From Paramesorhizobium sp049065735 (GTDB taxonomy: Bacteria; Pseudomonadota; Alphaproteobacteria; Rhizobiales; Rhizobiaceae), in the NCBI RefSeq assembly GCF_049065735.1, contig NZ_JBAKHD010000004.1, positions 310,001 through 374,000 of the forward strand: a stretch of 64,000 nt of DNA, in the 5' to 3' direction. Both the position numbers and the translations under genes were made by a program. Shown here piece after piece: positions 8,287 through 16,538 of this stretch (positions within the stretch are counted from its first letter, which is position 1; each line of letters opens with the position of its first letter). Below the pieces are notes generated by a model. It was not told where the DNA came from. It made no database searches and was given only the letters and a program-made list of their open reading frames with translations.

Positions 8287-9422
8287 GCGTCGGTTCCTGT
8301 CATCTGGTGGCTGTTGGTTTCCGTCTCTTCGCCTTTCCAGGCGGGCATGAGAATGCGGAATGTGGTGCGCTTGCCTTGGCTGTCGCATTCGATCACGCCG
8401 CCATGGTCGCCGACGATCTTGGCGACAAGGGCAAGCCCGAGGCCGGAGCCATTCGGCTTGGTGGTGACGAATGGGTCGAAGAGGTGCGGCAGCAAATCCG
8501 GTGGCACGCCCGGCCCGGTGTCGTGGACGCAGAACTCCAGCGGCAGCGCCACACGGTCGCGCACGCCGGGAACGGAAAGCCGGATGCCGGGGCGGTAGGC
8601 GGTCGAGAGCGTGATCTCGCCCGGCTCGTCATGGCCGATGGCTTCGGCGGCGTTTTTCACGAGATTGAGGAATATTTGCACCAGCTGGTCGCGGTTGGCA
8701 TAGACCGGCGGCAGCGACGGGTCGTAATCCTCGATGAACTTGATGTGGCTGGCAAAGCCGTTGCGGGCGATGGCCTTCACATGGTCGAGCACCACATGAA
8801 TGTTGACCGCCTCGCGGTCGATGGGCCGCTCATCGGAGAACACCTCCATGCGGTCGACCAGCGAGACGATCCTGTCCGTCTCGTCGGTGATGAGCCGGGT
8901 CAGCGAGCGGTCTTCGTCGCTAACCACGCTTTCGAGCAGCTGCGCCGCGCCGCGAATGCCCGACAGCGGATTCTTGATCTCATGCGCCAGCATCGAGGCA
9001 AGGCCCGTAACTGAGCGCGCTGCGCCGCGATGGGTCATCTGCCGGTCGAGCTTCTCCGCCATCGACTTTTCCTTGAAGAGGATGACGACGGAGCCGGGGA
9101 ATTCGCTGACGGGGGTGACATAAATATCCACCACGCGGTCATTGCCGAGACGCGGCGAGGAGATATCGACGCGATATTCATTGACAGGCGAAGGATGCGC
9201 CCTCACCTGCTCGACCAGCGCCATCAGCGGGCTGCCGAAGGGCAGGAAGGCATCGAGCTTGTTGCGTGCCAGGATGTTCGAGCTGGAACGGAAGAATTGC
9301 TCCGCATCCGCATTGGCGAAGGTGATATAGCCTTCCGCATCGACCATGATGACGGGATGGCTGATCGTATTGAGCACGATCGAGGCCATCGCCTCGGTCG
9401 CCGATTTCTCGCGCGCATTCAT
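8283..9422 (-). CDS. ntrB: Nitrogen regulation sensor kinase NtrB
   Basis: A 379-residue soluble histidine kinase. A PAS domain covers about residues 15-120. The HisKA box is SMLAHEIKNPLSGIRGA with phosphoacceptor H147. The ATPase domain shows NLVKNAAEAIG, DTGPGVPPDLL and GSGLGLALVAK. It phosphorylates or dephosphorylates NtrC under control of PII proteins. No membrane segment is present, as usual. The ATG at 9422 overlaps the dusB stop by one base (TGATG); a GTG one codon earlier is an equally possible start. Its 3' end overlaps ntrC by four bases, so the three genes are translationally coupled. Confidence 0.97.
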   Translation of the reverse strand: MNAREKSATEAMASIVLNTISHPVIMVDAEGYITFANADAEQFFRSSSNILARNKLDAFLPFGSPLMALVEQVRAHPSPVNEYRVDISSPRLGNDRVVDIYVTPVSEFPGSVVILFKEKSMAEKLDRQMTHRGAARSVTGLASMLAHEIKNPLSGIRGAAQLLESVVSDEDRSLTRLITDETDRIVSLVDRMEVFSDERPIDREAVNIHVVLDHVKAIARNGFASHIKFIEDYDPSLPPVYANRDQLVQIFLNLVKNAAEAIGHDEPGEITLSTAYRPGIRLSVPGVRDRVALPLEFCVHDTGPGVPPDLLPHLFDPFVTTKPNGSGLGLALVAKIVGDHGGVIECDSQGKRTTFRILMPAWKGEETETNSHQMTGTDA

Positions 9423-10456
9423 CACGCCACCTTCTTCATTTCGATTGGCTGGGAAAAGGCCTGGGTAAGTTTCCGGATAACGGAGGCGGGGTCGGTCTCC
9501 GTCATGATCGCCGCGCGGTCAGCCGCAGGCAGGCCGGAGGCGTGGCGGTCGAGATACCAGCCCAGATGCTTGCGCGCATGGCGGGTTCCGGTGGCAGGGC
9601 CGTAATGATCAAGCATCGCCTCGTAATGGGCGATGACATAATGAAGGATATCGCCCGGCTTTGCCGGCGTTCCGCTGGCAATCTCACCCGCCAGCCAGGG
9701 CTGACCGTAGCATCCGCGTCCGATCATCACCGCATCGGCGCCGGAGCGGACAAGTATCTGCTGCGCATCCGCCGCCGAGAGCACATCGCCATTGGCGACG
9801 AGCGGAATCCTGATCGCTTCGCGCACCGCGCGGATGGCGTCCCAGTCGGCCTTGCCCTCATAGAACTGGCAGCGGGTGCGGCCATGCACCGTTACCATCC
9901 GCACGCCCGCCTCTTCGGCGCGGCGGGCAAGTTCCGGGGCGTTGATGCTGTTTTCATCCCAGCCGAGCCGCATCTTGAGCGTCACCGGCACGCTGACCGC
10001 CTTTACCGTCGCCTCGACCAAAGTCATCGCATGATCGAGATCGCGCATCAGCGCCGAGCCGGAATAGCCGCCCGTCACTTTCTTGGCCGGACAGCCCATA
10101 TTGATGTCGATGATGTCGGCGCCCTCGCCTTCCGCAATACGCGCCGCTTCTCCCATCCAGCGCGCCTCACGGCCCGCAAGCTGCACGACATGGGTGCTAA
10201 GGCCCTCGCCCATCATACGGGTCATGCTTTCGCGGTCGCGCGAGCAGAGCTCCGCGCTCGCCACCATCTCGGAGACGACCATGCCCGCACCCGCCGCCCA
10301 GGCGAGCTTGCGGAAAGGCAGGTCCGATACGCCCGACATCGGCGCCAGAAATACCCGGTTGCGCAACCTGATATCGCCTACGTATAAAGCCTCACCGAGA
10401 TTGATCACGCCGCCACTGCCTGTTTCATGTGCATTGCTCTTGGTCAGCCTAGTCAT
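9422..10456 (-). CDS. dusB: tRNA-dihydrouridine synthase DusB (NifR3)
   Basis: About 344 residues, an FMN enzyme that reduces uridines in the tRNA D-loop. Visible family motifs are FLAPMSGVSDLPFRKLA at the barrel start, the catalytic-cysteine loop NMGCPAKKVTGGYSGS, VTVHGRTRCQFYEGKADW, and the phosphate-binding NGDVLSAADAQ and GADAVMIGRGCYGQPWL. The start is uncertain: ATG 10456 gives an N-terminal extension with no Shine-Dalgarno site, while GTG 10408 begins just before INLGEALYVGD. The open frame continues far upstream, antisense to ispDF, and that part is rejected. First gene of the dusB-ntrB-ntrC operon, a typical alphaproteobacterial order. Confidence 0.95.
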   Translation of the reverse strand: MTRLTKSNAHETGSGGVINLGEALYVGDIRLRNRVFLAPMSGVSDLPFRKLAWAAGAGMVVSEMVASAELCSRDRESMTRMMGEGLSTHVVQLAGREARWMGEAARIAEGEGADIIDINMGCPAKKVTGGYSGSALMRDLDHAMTLVEATVKAVSVPVTLKMRLGWDENSINAPELARRAEEAGVRMVTVHGRTRCQFYEGKADWDAIRAVREAIRIPLVANGDVLSAADAQQILVRSGADAVMIGRGCYGQPWLAGEIASGTPAKPGDILHYVIAHYEAMLDHYGPATGTRHARKHLGWYLDRHASGLPAADRAAIMTETDPASVIRKLTQAFSQPIEMKKVA

Positions 10457-10591
10457 TAGACAGGAAGAAGAATTTCCGCAAGGAAAAGCAGTGCTTGGCA
10501 ACAATGCATTGATTCCCGTCTGGTATTTCCCCACAGCAGGCATTAATCGGACGTCAGAGCAGAAAATAAGGCATAAGAAGGCAGGAATCCC

Positions 10592-11785
10592 ATTAAAGTC
10601 GCAGCCGTCATTGTCGCAGCCGGCCGTGGAGAGCGGGCCGGCCAGAGCACCGAAGGGCCGAAGCAATACCGGCGTATCGGCGGCGAAGCCGTGCTGGCAC
10701 ACACGCTGCGCGCCTTTTTCGACTGCCCGCAGATCGCCCATGTCGTCAGCGTGATTCACCCCGACGACCATCAACTCTATGCGCAGACGACCGGGGACCT
10801 CGGCGCGCGCGCGATCGTCGTCACCGGCGGCCCGACGCGGCAGGAATCGACCCGGCTCGGGCTGCTGGCGCTTGTCGCGCATCAGCCTGACTACGTGCTG
10901 ATTCATGACGGCGTGCGTCCCTTCATCGCGCAGGATCTTCTCCAGCGCATTGTCCGCACGCTGCACCCGGCCATCGGCGTGCTGCCCGCGCTTGCCGTTT
11001 CCGATACGCTGAAACAGGCGGGGCCGGACGCGCATGTCAAGACGACGGTGCCGCGCGCGGGCCTCTACGCCGCGCAGACGCCGCAGGCCTTTCCTTTCGG
11101 CCCGATCCTCGACGCCCATGAGGCCGCTTGGCGCGTCGGCCGCACGGATTTCACCGACGATTCCGCCATCGCCGAATGGCACGGGCTTGCGGTGCGCGTG
11201 GTGGAAGGCTCCGCCGACAACACGAAACTCACCTGGGCGAAGGATATCGAAATGGCCGACAAGCGCTTCGCGCAATCGCGCGGAATATTCCCCGACGTTC
11301 GAACGGGAAATGGCTATGACGTCCACGCCTTCGAGCCGGGTGACCATGTGACGCTGTGCGGCGTGGAAATTCCTCACACGCAAAAACTCTCCGGCCATTC
11401 GGATGCCGATGTCGGCCTTCATGCCCTCACCGATGCCCTGCTCGCCACCCAGGGCGCAGGGGATATCGGCACGCATTTCCCTCCCTCCGACCCGCAATGG
11501 AAGGGGGCCGCCTCCCGCATTTTCGTCGAGCACGCGGTCAAGCTGGTGCGGGAAAAGGGCGGGCGGATCGCCAATGCGGATATCACGCTCATCTGCGAGG
11601 CGCCAAAGGTCGGCCCGCATCGCGAGCGCATGACCGCCGCCCTCGCCGATATGCTCGGCATTGCGCCGGATCGCATCTCGATCAAGGCAACCACCAATGA
11701 GAAATTAGGGTTTATAGGGCGAGGCGAAGGCATCGCCGCCATCGCCACCGCAACTGTCATTTACCCCGGAGAGGTGCCCGAATGA
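10592..11785 (+). CDS. ispDF: Bifunctional IspD/IspF of the MEP isoprenoid pathway
   Basis: A 397-residue fusion. The N-terminal half is 2-C-methyl-D-erythritol 4-phosphate cytidylyltransferase (VIVAAGRGERAGQ, GPKQYRRIGG, LIHDGVRPFI); the C-terminal half, from about residue 240, is the 2,4-cyclodiphosphate synthase (GNGYDVHAFEPGDHV, HSDADVGLHALTDALL, ATTNEKLGFIGRGEG). The reading frame has no ATG, GTG or TTG between the in-frame TAA and the CTP-binding motif. The only plausible start is ATT 10592, with AGGA five bases before it. The first GTG (10691) would delete the nucleotide-binding loop. The stop overlaps pncC by four bases. Confidence 0.93.
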   Translation: MKVAAVIVAAGRGERAGQSTEGPKQYRRIGGEAVLAHTLRAFFDCPQIAHVVSVIHPDDHQLYAQTTGDLGARAIVVTGGPTRQESTRLGLLALVAHQPDYVLIHDGVRPFIAQDLLQRIVRTLHPAIGVLPALAVSDTLKQAGPDAHVKTTVPRAGLYAAQTPQAFPFGPILDAHEAAWRVGRTDFTDDSAIAEWHGLAVRVVEGSADNTKLTWAKDIEMADKRFAQSRGIFPDVRTGNGYDVHAFEPGDHVTLCGVEIPHTQKLSGHSDADVGLHALTDALLATQGAGDIGTHFPPSDPQWKGAASRIFVEHAVKLVREKGGRIANADITLICEAPKVGPHRERMTAALADMLGIAPDRISIKATTNEKLGFIGRGEGIAAIATATVIYPGEVPE

Positions 11786-12273
11786 AAGACAAGGCCGTCG
11801 AAGAAAAAGCCAAAGCCGTGCTCGCCGCCTGCCGCAAGGCGGGAATGATGCTCGCAACCGCCGAATCCTGCACGGGCGGCCAGATCATATCGGCGCTGAC
11901 CGAAATCGCCGGCTGTTCCCATGTGGTGGATCGCGGCTTCATCACCTATTCCAATGAGGCGAAGCAGGAGATGCTCGGCGTCCCCGCCGCACTCATCGAG
12001 CAGGTCGGCGCGGTATCCAGGGAAGTCGCCCTCGCCATGGTGGAAGGCGCCCTCGCCCATTCCCATGCCGGCGTAGCAGTCGCCGTCACCGGCATTGCCG
12101 GTCCGGATGGCGGCTCGGAGGAAAAGCCCGTGGGCCTCGTCCACATTGCCGCCATGCGCAGAGACGGCAAACCGGTTCACCGCGAATGCCGGTTTGGCGA
12201 TCTTGGGCGGGATGGTGTGCGTCGGGCTACGGTGCTATCAGCGCTCGGGCTAGTGGCGGAGGTGTTAGGCTAA
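11782..12273 (+). CDS. pncC: Nicotinamide-nucleotide amidase PncC (CinA C-terminal family)
   Basis: A 163-residue single-domain CinA-C protein. TAESCTGGQIISALTE and GFITYSNEAKQEMLGV are hallmark motifs, followed by VAVTGIAGPDGGSEEKPVG. Members deamidate nicotinamide mononucleotide to nicotinate mononucleotide in NAD salvage. The long CinA form has an N-terminal MoaB-like domain, absent here; the free-standing form is normal next to ispDF in rhizobia. ATG overlaps the ispDF stop (ATGA), so it is translationally coupled. It converges with the small membrane genes ending at 12307. Confidence 0.92.
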   Translation: MKDKAVEEKAKAVLAACRKAGMMLATAESCTGGQIISALTEIAGCSHVVDRGFITYSNEAKQEMLGVPAALIEQVGAVSREVALAMVEGALAHSHAGVAVAVTGIAGPDGGSEEKPVGLVHIAAMRRDGKPVHRECRFGDLGRDGVRRATVLSALGLVAEVLG

Positions 12274-12306
12274 CAGGGGAGCAGGAAACAAGCCAACTCT
12301 GGCCTA

Positions 12307-12402
12307 TCAGTGTATATGCTTCGCGTAATAAAGGCCTGCGGCAGCGATAAGGAGACCACCGACCGGCGCAATGAGAAGGCCTAGAATCTGCATCGTAGTC
12401 AT
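12307..12402 (-). CDS. 31-residue hydrophobic membrane micropeptide
   Basis: An open frame of 31 codons, MTTMQILGLLIAPVGGLL then a second hydrophobic run and the basic tail YYAKHIH. It forms a single transmembrane helix. It is supported by a strong AGGAGG site eight bases before the ATG and by overlap with the stop of the upstream 73-residue gene (ATGA), so it looks translated and coupled. It is the last gene on this strand before convergent pncC. Function is unknown; I recall no named family with confidence. Its size resembles small regulatory or stress membrane peptides. Confidence 0.62.
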   Translation of the reverse strand: MTTMQILGLLIAPVGGLLIAAAGLYYAKHIH

Positions 12403-12620
12403 GGTTCCAACCTCCTGAGAACGTTGCTCGCAGCATAATGTAGCGCGAATGACACCAGAATACAAACCAGGCTGATGAAGATAAGGACCGGCGTCGGCCC
12501 GTTTGGGCTGTAAAGGCTTGAAATTACAGGGGCAAACCCGCCTACGGCAAAAACGGCGATGCCAATACCGTTAAAATATGTCGCCAGCAGCTTGATGCGC
12601 TCGTTATGAATCAAGGTCAT
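12399..12620 (-). CDS. Small two-helix membrane protein, hypothetical
   Basis: 73 residues from ATG 12620, preceded by a GGGGAGGGG purine run. A basic N-terminus (MTLIHNERIKLLATYF) leads to two hydrophobic segments: about residues 16-36 (IGIAVFAVGGFAPVISSLYS) and 43-65 (LIFISLVCILVSFALHYAA). It ends with a basic tail (NVLRRLEP), suggesting both ends are cytoplasmic. An upstream GTG at 12650 is a weaker start. It follows the COQ10-like gene by 26 bases and is coupled to the 31-residue peptide downstream. Not recognised; function unknown. Confidence 0.68.
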   Translation of the reverse strand: MTLIHNERIKLLATYFNGIGIAVFAVGGFAPVISSLYSPNGPTPVLIFISLVCILVSFALHYAASNVLRRLEP

Positions 12621-12646
12621 GCCACCCCTCCCCCAAGTGATATGAC

Positions 12647-13096
12647 TCACCCATATATCTCATCCGCCCTTCGCTCAAACGCTTCCGTAAACTTGCGGAA
12701 CGCGATGTCGAACATCGTGCCCATCAGCAGTCCCAGCGTGCGGCTTTTGAATTCATAATCGATGAAGAACTCGATCTCGCAGGACGATCCGTCGCCCACG
12801 GGCCGGAAGGACCAGCGGTTGTTCAGATAACGGAACGGTCCGTCGATATAGTTCACGTCGATGATGTTTTCCGACGGGTTCAGGAACACCTGGCTGGTGA
12901 AGGTTTCGCGGATCAGCTTGTAACCCACCGTCATGTCCGCGACCAGCAGGGTGCGGTCGTCGCGTTCTTTTCGTGAGCGGATCGTCAGCGCCTCGCACAT
13001 CGGCAGGAACTGCGGATATTTTTCGACATCGGCGACAAGCGCGAACATCTCTTCAGCCCGATGCCGCACCTGCCGTATCGTGGTGAATTGAGGCAT
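12647..13096 (-). CDS. COQ10/RatA-like START-domain protein (ubiquinone binding)
   Basis: A 149-residue single-domain polyketide-cyclase/START protein. MFALVADVEKYPQFLPMCE is the typical opening, with FIDYEFKSRTLGLLMG and a C-terminal amphipathic helix (FRKFTEAFERRADEIYG). In this genomic place, downstream of lipA in rhizobia, it is the COQ10 homologue thought to bind and deliver ubiquinone for respiration. E. coli RatA belongs to the same family and was described as affecting ribosome association; that role is less likely here. The gene starts 6 bases after the lipA stop, so it is in the same operon. Confidence 0.88.
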   Translation of the reverse strand: MPQFTTIRQVRHRAEEMFALVADVEKYPQFLPMCEALTIRSRKERDDRTLLVADMTVGYKLIRETFTSQVFLNPSENIIDVNYIDGPFRYLNNRWSFRPVGDGSSCEIEFFIDYEFKSRTLGLLMGTMFDIAFRKFTEAFERRADEIYG

Positions 13097-13102
13097 TTAC
13101 CC

Positions 13103-14074
13103 TTAAGCCCGTCCTGCCGTTTGTGCTTCGCGCGCAGCCTTGAGCCTTGCGAAATCCTCGCCCGCATGATGCGAGGAGCGCGTCAGCGGGCTCGAGGCCA
13201 CAAGCAGGAAACCCTTGGTCCGCCCGATGGTTTCATAGGATTTGAATTCTTCCGGCGTCACGAAGCGGATGACCGGGTGATGCTTGCGCGAGGGCTGGAG
13301 ATATTGGCCGATGGTCAGGAAATCCACCTCCGCCGAGCGCAGATCGTCCATGAGCTGGAGCACTTCGTTGCGCTCCTCGCCAAGGCCCACCATGATGCCG
13401 GACTTGGTGAAGATCGTCGGGTCGAGTTCCTTGACCCGTTGCAGCAGCCGGATCGAGTGGAAATAGCGCGCGCCGGGGCGAACCTTGAGATAGTTCGAGG
13501 GCACGGTTTCGAGATTGTGGTTGAAGACGTCAGGTTTCGCCTTGACCACGATTTCGAGCGCGCCGTCCTTACGCAGGAAATCCGGCGTCAGGATTTCGAT
13601 GGTGGTTGCCGGCGACGTGGCGCGGATGGCGTGGATGACGTCGGCGAAATGCTGCGCGCCGCCATCGTCGAGATCGTCGCGATCAACAGACGTGATGACC
13701 ACATGAGTAAGGCCCATCTGCTGGACGGCGTTTGCCACATTCTGCGGCTCGTTCGGGTCGAGCGCGGTCGGAATGCCGGTCGCGACATTGCAGAAGGCGC
13801 AGGCGCGGGTGCAGATCTCGCCCATGATCATGAAGGTGGCGTGCTTCTTGTCCCAGCACTCACCGATATTGGGACAGCCCGCCTCCTCGCACACGGTCAC
13901 CAGCTTGTTCGAGCGGACGATCTCGCGCGTCTCGTTATAGCCTTTTGATACCGGCGCCTTCACGCGGATCCAGTCCGGCTTCTTGAGAATCTCCGAGTCC
14001 GGTCGATGCGCCTTTTCCGGGTGACGTAGACGCTTTTCATTCGAAAGGTTCGTCCTGTCGAGAATGGTGACCAT
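13103..14074 (-). CDS. lipA: Lipoyl synthase
   Basis: A 323-residue radical-SAM enzyme that inserts two sulfurs into octanoyl groups on lipoyl domains. The auxiliary-cluster motif is VCEEAGCPNIGECWDKK and the radical-SAM cluster motif CTRACAFC. The C-terminal GLGEERNEVLQLMDDLR also fits. ATG 14074 (MVTILDRTN) is chosen over an upstream in-frame codon because it matches family N-termini and has AGG seven bases upstream. Location beside lpd and pdhABC fits its role: the lipoyl domains of PdhB and PdhC are its substrates. GlsB separates it from lpd. Confidence 0.97.
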   Translation of the reverse strand: MVTILDRTNLSNEKRLRHPEKAHRPDSEILKKPDWIRVKAPVSKGYNETREIVRSNKLVTVCEEAGCPNIGECWDKKHATFMIMGEICTRACAFCNVATGIPTALDPNEPQNVANAVQQMGLTHVVITSVDRDDLDDGGAQHFADVIHAIRATSPATTIEILTPDFLRKDGALEIVVKAKPDVFNHNLETVPSNYLKVRPGARYFHSIRLLQRVKELDPTIFTKSGIMVGLGEERNEVLQLMDDLRSAEVDFLTIGQYLQPSRKHHPVIRFVTPEEFKSYETIGRTKGFLLVASSPLTRSSHHAGEDFARLKAAREAQTAGRA

Positions 14075-14097
14075 CGAAAACCTGCTTTCCACCCAAT

Positions 14098-14129
14098 GGC
14101 ATGACCCCGAAACGGATCAGGGTCATGCG
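14098..14129. repeat. Short palindromic repeat (copy 1 of 3)
   Basis: GGCATGACCCCGAAACGGATC followed by AGGGTCATGCG, an imperfect palindrome in the gap between glsB and lipA. Related elements, with ends GCATGATCC and GGATCATGC, lie at 21194-21234 and 48908-48974. This GCATGATCCCGAA-type palindrome is a common dispersed repeat in rhizobial genomes (recall, not checked here). Confidence 0.7.
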
Positions 14130-14144
14130 ATTAAACGCCTCTCG

Positions 14145-14390
14145 TCAATTCCTGACGATTTTGGCGATAAACAGCAAAATGCAGGAGCCGACGAAGCCCT
14201 GCACCAGATAGCCGAGCCATCCTGCCGCGATATGGATATTCGTGGCGTCAAAAATGGCATTGGCCAGCACCGCGCCGATAATGCCGATCACGATGTTCAT
14301 GAACACGCCGAAGCGAAGACCCATGACGATCCCGGCAAGCCAGCCTGCCAGGCCGCCGATGATGATCGCTGCAATCCAACCCACACCCAT
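14145..14390 (-). CDS. GlsB/YeaQ/YmgE-family stress membrane protein
   Basis: An 81-residue transglycosylase-associated protein-family member, very hydrophobic with three membrane segments: GWIAAIIIGGLAGWLAGIVMG, a central FMNIVIGIIGAVLANAIF, and LGYLVQGFVGSCILLFIA near the end. The glycine-rich first helix and the inner GxxG pattern are typical of the family. The name transglycosylase-associated is historical; the function is a poorly defined envelope stress role. GGAGGGAAT lies before the ATG. It sits between lpd and lipA on the same strand and probably has its own promoter, since a palindromic repeat and a longer gap separate it from lipA. Confidence 0.87.
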   Translation of the reverse strand: MGVGWIAAIIIGGLAGWLAGIVMGLRFGVFMNIVIGIIGAVLANAIFDATNIHIAAGWLGYLVQGFVGSCILLFIAKIVRN

Positions 14391-14448
14391 TTGAATTCCC
14401 TCCTGAAAATGGCCCCCATGATATGGGCGGTTATTCGTCCTTATGCAA

Positions 14449-15894
14449 CTAAGCGTTCAACACCCTTCCATATGCATCCAGCACACTCTCCTTCATCGCC
14501 TCCGACAGCGTCGGGTGCGGGAAGATCGTGTGGATCAGCTCTTCCTCGGTCGTCTCCAGAGTCATGGCGATGACGAAGCCCTGAATGAGTTCGGTCACTT
14601 CCGGGCCCACCAGATGCGCGCCGATGAGCTCACCGGTCTTCTTGTCGAATATCGTCTTGACCATGCCGTAGTCTTCGCCCAGCGCCACAGCCTTGCCATT
14701 GGCGGTGAACGGGAACCGGCCGACGCGGATGTCGCGGCCCTGCTCCTTCGCCTTGGCTTCGGTCAGGCCCACGGAGGCGACTTGCGGGGTGCAATAAGTG
14801 CAGCCGGGGATTTTCAGCTTGTCCATCGGGTGAACATTCGGCAGGCCCGCGATCTTCTCGACGCAGATGACCGCCTCATGCTCCGCCTTGTGCGCCAGCA
14901 GCGGCGGTCCGGCCACGTCGCCGATGGCGTAGATGCCGGGCACATTGGTCTTGCCATAGCCATCGATAACGATGAAGCCGCGATCCGTCTTCACGCCAAC
15001 CGTCTCAAGGCCTATGCCCTCGATATTGGCCTGCACGCCCACGGCGGAAATCATCCGGTCGGCGGTGATGGTTTCCTTCGAGCCGTCCTTCTTCTCGATG
15101 GTCGCGGTGATGGAATCCGCGCCCTTCTCCACCTTGGCGACCTTTGCCTCCAGATGGATCTTCATGCCCTGCTTTTCGAACTGCTTCTTGGCGATGCCGG
15201 AGATTTCGGCGTCTTCCACCGGCATGACCTGGCTCATGATCTCGACGACCGTGACGTCGACGCCCATGGCGCGGTAGAAGCTGGCGAATTCGATGCCTAT
15301 GGCGCCCGAGCCCATGACGAGTAGGGATTTCGGCAGCGCTTCCGGCTTCATCGCCTCGAAATAGGTCCAGATCAGCTTGCCATCAGGCTCGATGCCCGGC
15401 AGCGCGCGCGGGCGGGCGCCGGTGGCGATGATGATGTGTTTGGCGGTATAGGTGCCCTCGCCCAGCGTGTTCTTCGGTACCGGGCCGACCGGCTCCACCG
15501 GCTTCTTGGAAGGCTTGGTGACGGCGATTTCACCGGGCTTGGTGATCTTCGCCTCGCCCCAAATGATATCGATCTTGTTCTTCTTGAACAGGAAGCCGAC
15601 GCCATTGTTCATCCGGTGCGCAATGCCGCGCGAACGGGTGACGATGGCCTTGATGTCGGGCTTGATGGTGCCGTCGAGCGTCAGGCCATATTCCTTGCCG
15701 TGCTGCGCGGTGGTCAGCACATCGGCGGAACGCAGGAGCGCCTTGGTCGGGATGCAGCCCCAGTTGGAGCAGATACCGGCCAGATGCTCGCGCTCCACCA
15801 CCGCCACCTTCATGCCCAATTGAGCGGCGCGAATGGCGGCGATATAGCCTCCCGGACCGGAACCGATTACGATGACGTCGTAGTTGTTGGCCAT
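14449..15894 (-). CDS. lpdA: Dihydrolipoyl dehydrogenase (E3)
   Basis: A 481-residue flavoprotein that reoxidises dihydrolipoamide in the pyruvate dehydrogenase complex. The N-terminal FAD site is VIGSGPGGYIAAIRAAQLG; the redox disulfide loop reads CSNWGCIPTKALLRS rather than the commoner CLNVGCIPSKALL, a variant seen in rhizobial PDH-linked E3. The NAD site is VMGSGAIGIEFASFYRAMG and the second FAD site IYAIGDVAGPPLLAHKA. The dimer interface histidine is in HTIFPHPTLSEAMKE. It lies downstream of pdhABC, separated by two accessory genes, and is presumably part of the same transcription unit. Confidence 0.96.
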   Translation of the reverse strand: MANNYDVIVIGSGPGGYIAAIRAAQLGMKVAVVEREHLAGICSNWGCIPTKALLRSADVLTTAQHGKEYGLTLDGTIKPDIKAIVTRSRGIAHRMNNGVGFLFKKNKIDIIWGEAKITKPGEIAVTKPSKKPVEPVGPVPKNTLGEGTYTAKHIIIATGARPRALPGIEPDGKLIWTYFEAMKPEALPKSLLVMGSGAIGIEFASFYRAMGVDVTVVEIMSQVMPVEDAEISGIAKKQFEKQGMKIHLEAKVAKVEKGADSITATIEKKDGSKETITADRMISAVGVQANIEGIGLETVGVKTDRGFIVIDGYGKTNVPGIYAIGDVAGPPLLAHKAEHEAVICVEKIAGLPNVHPMDKLKIPGCTYCTPQVASVGLTEAKAKEQGRDIRVGRFPFTANGKAVALGEDYGMVKTIFDKKTGELIGAHLVGPEVTELIQGFVIAMTLETTEEELIHTIFPHPTLSEAMKESVLDAYGRVLNA

Positions 15895-15938
15895 ACTACC
15901 CTGCCTTGTTTTTGATCGCTTGATCCAGAGATCATGCT

Positions 15939-16526
15939 CTAGTTCACTTCACGGGTGAGCAGCACCCAGTCGTGCTTTCTATCCTGCCCGATGCGCTCCA
16001 GCGCTTCGAGCCGTTCAATTTCCGTGAAACCCTGCGCCGCGTAAAGCGAAAGCGCCACTGCATTATGGCTTTCGGTAATGAGACTGATGGCAGGATTGCC
16101 ATTCCGCTTCGCCATCTCGATCTCATGCACCATCAGCGCCCGGCCAATGCCCCTGCCCCGAAACGCCCGGTATACCCCGACGCTATCGACAAAGCGATGG
16201 CCGATGACTTTCCGCTGCATTTCGATCAGCTGATCCAGCACCGGATGCTGCGGCGGGATATCGTTAATGCTCGCATCCAGCGTATAGCCGATGGAAAGAC
16301 CGGCGATCTCGCCATCCCATTCGGCAATGGTGGTGCTCTTCCAGCCTTCCGCCTCATCGGAGGCCATCTTTTGCCGTCCCCGCTCCATCGCCGTCTCGGT
16401 GCGGCCGTCAAGCACGGCGCTATACCAGAGCCAGGACGCAAAGCCATGCGCCGAGATATCCACCAGAATGGCGATTTCGGCAGCTTCACGGCGTTCCGCC
16501 GGGCGGAGATGGAGGTGTCCAACCAT
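15939..16526 (-). CDS. GNAT-family N-acetyltransferase
   Basis: A 195-residue acetyltransferase. The acetyl-CoA binding A-motif reads VYRAFRGRGIGRALMVHEI (R-x-x-G-x-G/A pattern), followed by the B-motif region ISLITESHNAVALSLYAAQGF. The N-terminus LHLRPAERREAAEIAILVD is the usual first strand and helix. Substrate unknown. It stands between the 92-residue membrane gene and lpd, so inside the pdh cluster; its role with pyruvate oxidation, if any, is not evident. There is no strong Shine-Dalgarno site before the ATG. Confidence 0.86.
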   Translation of the reverse strand: MVGHLHLRPAERREAAEIAILVDISAHGFASWLWYSAVLDGRTETAMERGRQKMASDEAEGWKSTTIAEWDGEIAGLSIGYTLDASINDIPPQHPVLDQLIEMQRKVIGHRFVDSVGVYRAFRGRGIGRALMVHEIEMAKRNGNPAISLITESHNAVALSLYAAQGFTEIERLEALERIGQDRKHDWVLLTREVN

Positions 16527-16538
16527 TTGAATTTACTT

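Noticed and set aside
10457..11620. Long open minus-strand frame (joined to dusB) opposite ispDF
   Set aside because: It is antisense to clear IspD/IspF motifs; the protein has no family look (Arg/His/Asp-rich), typical of GC-rich shadow frames.
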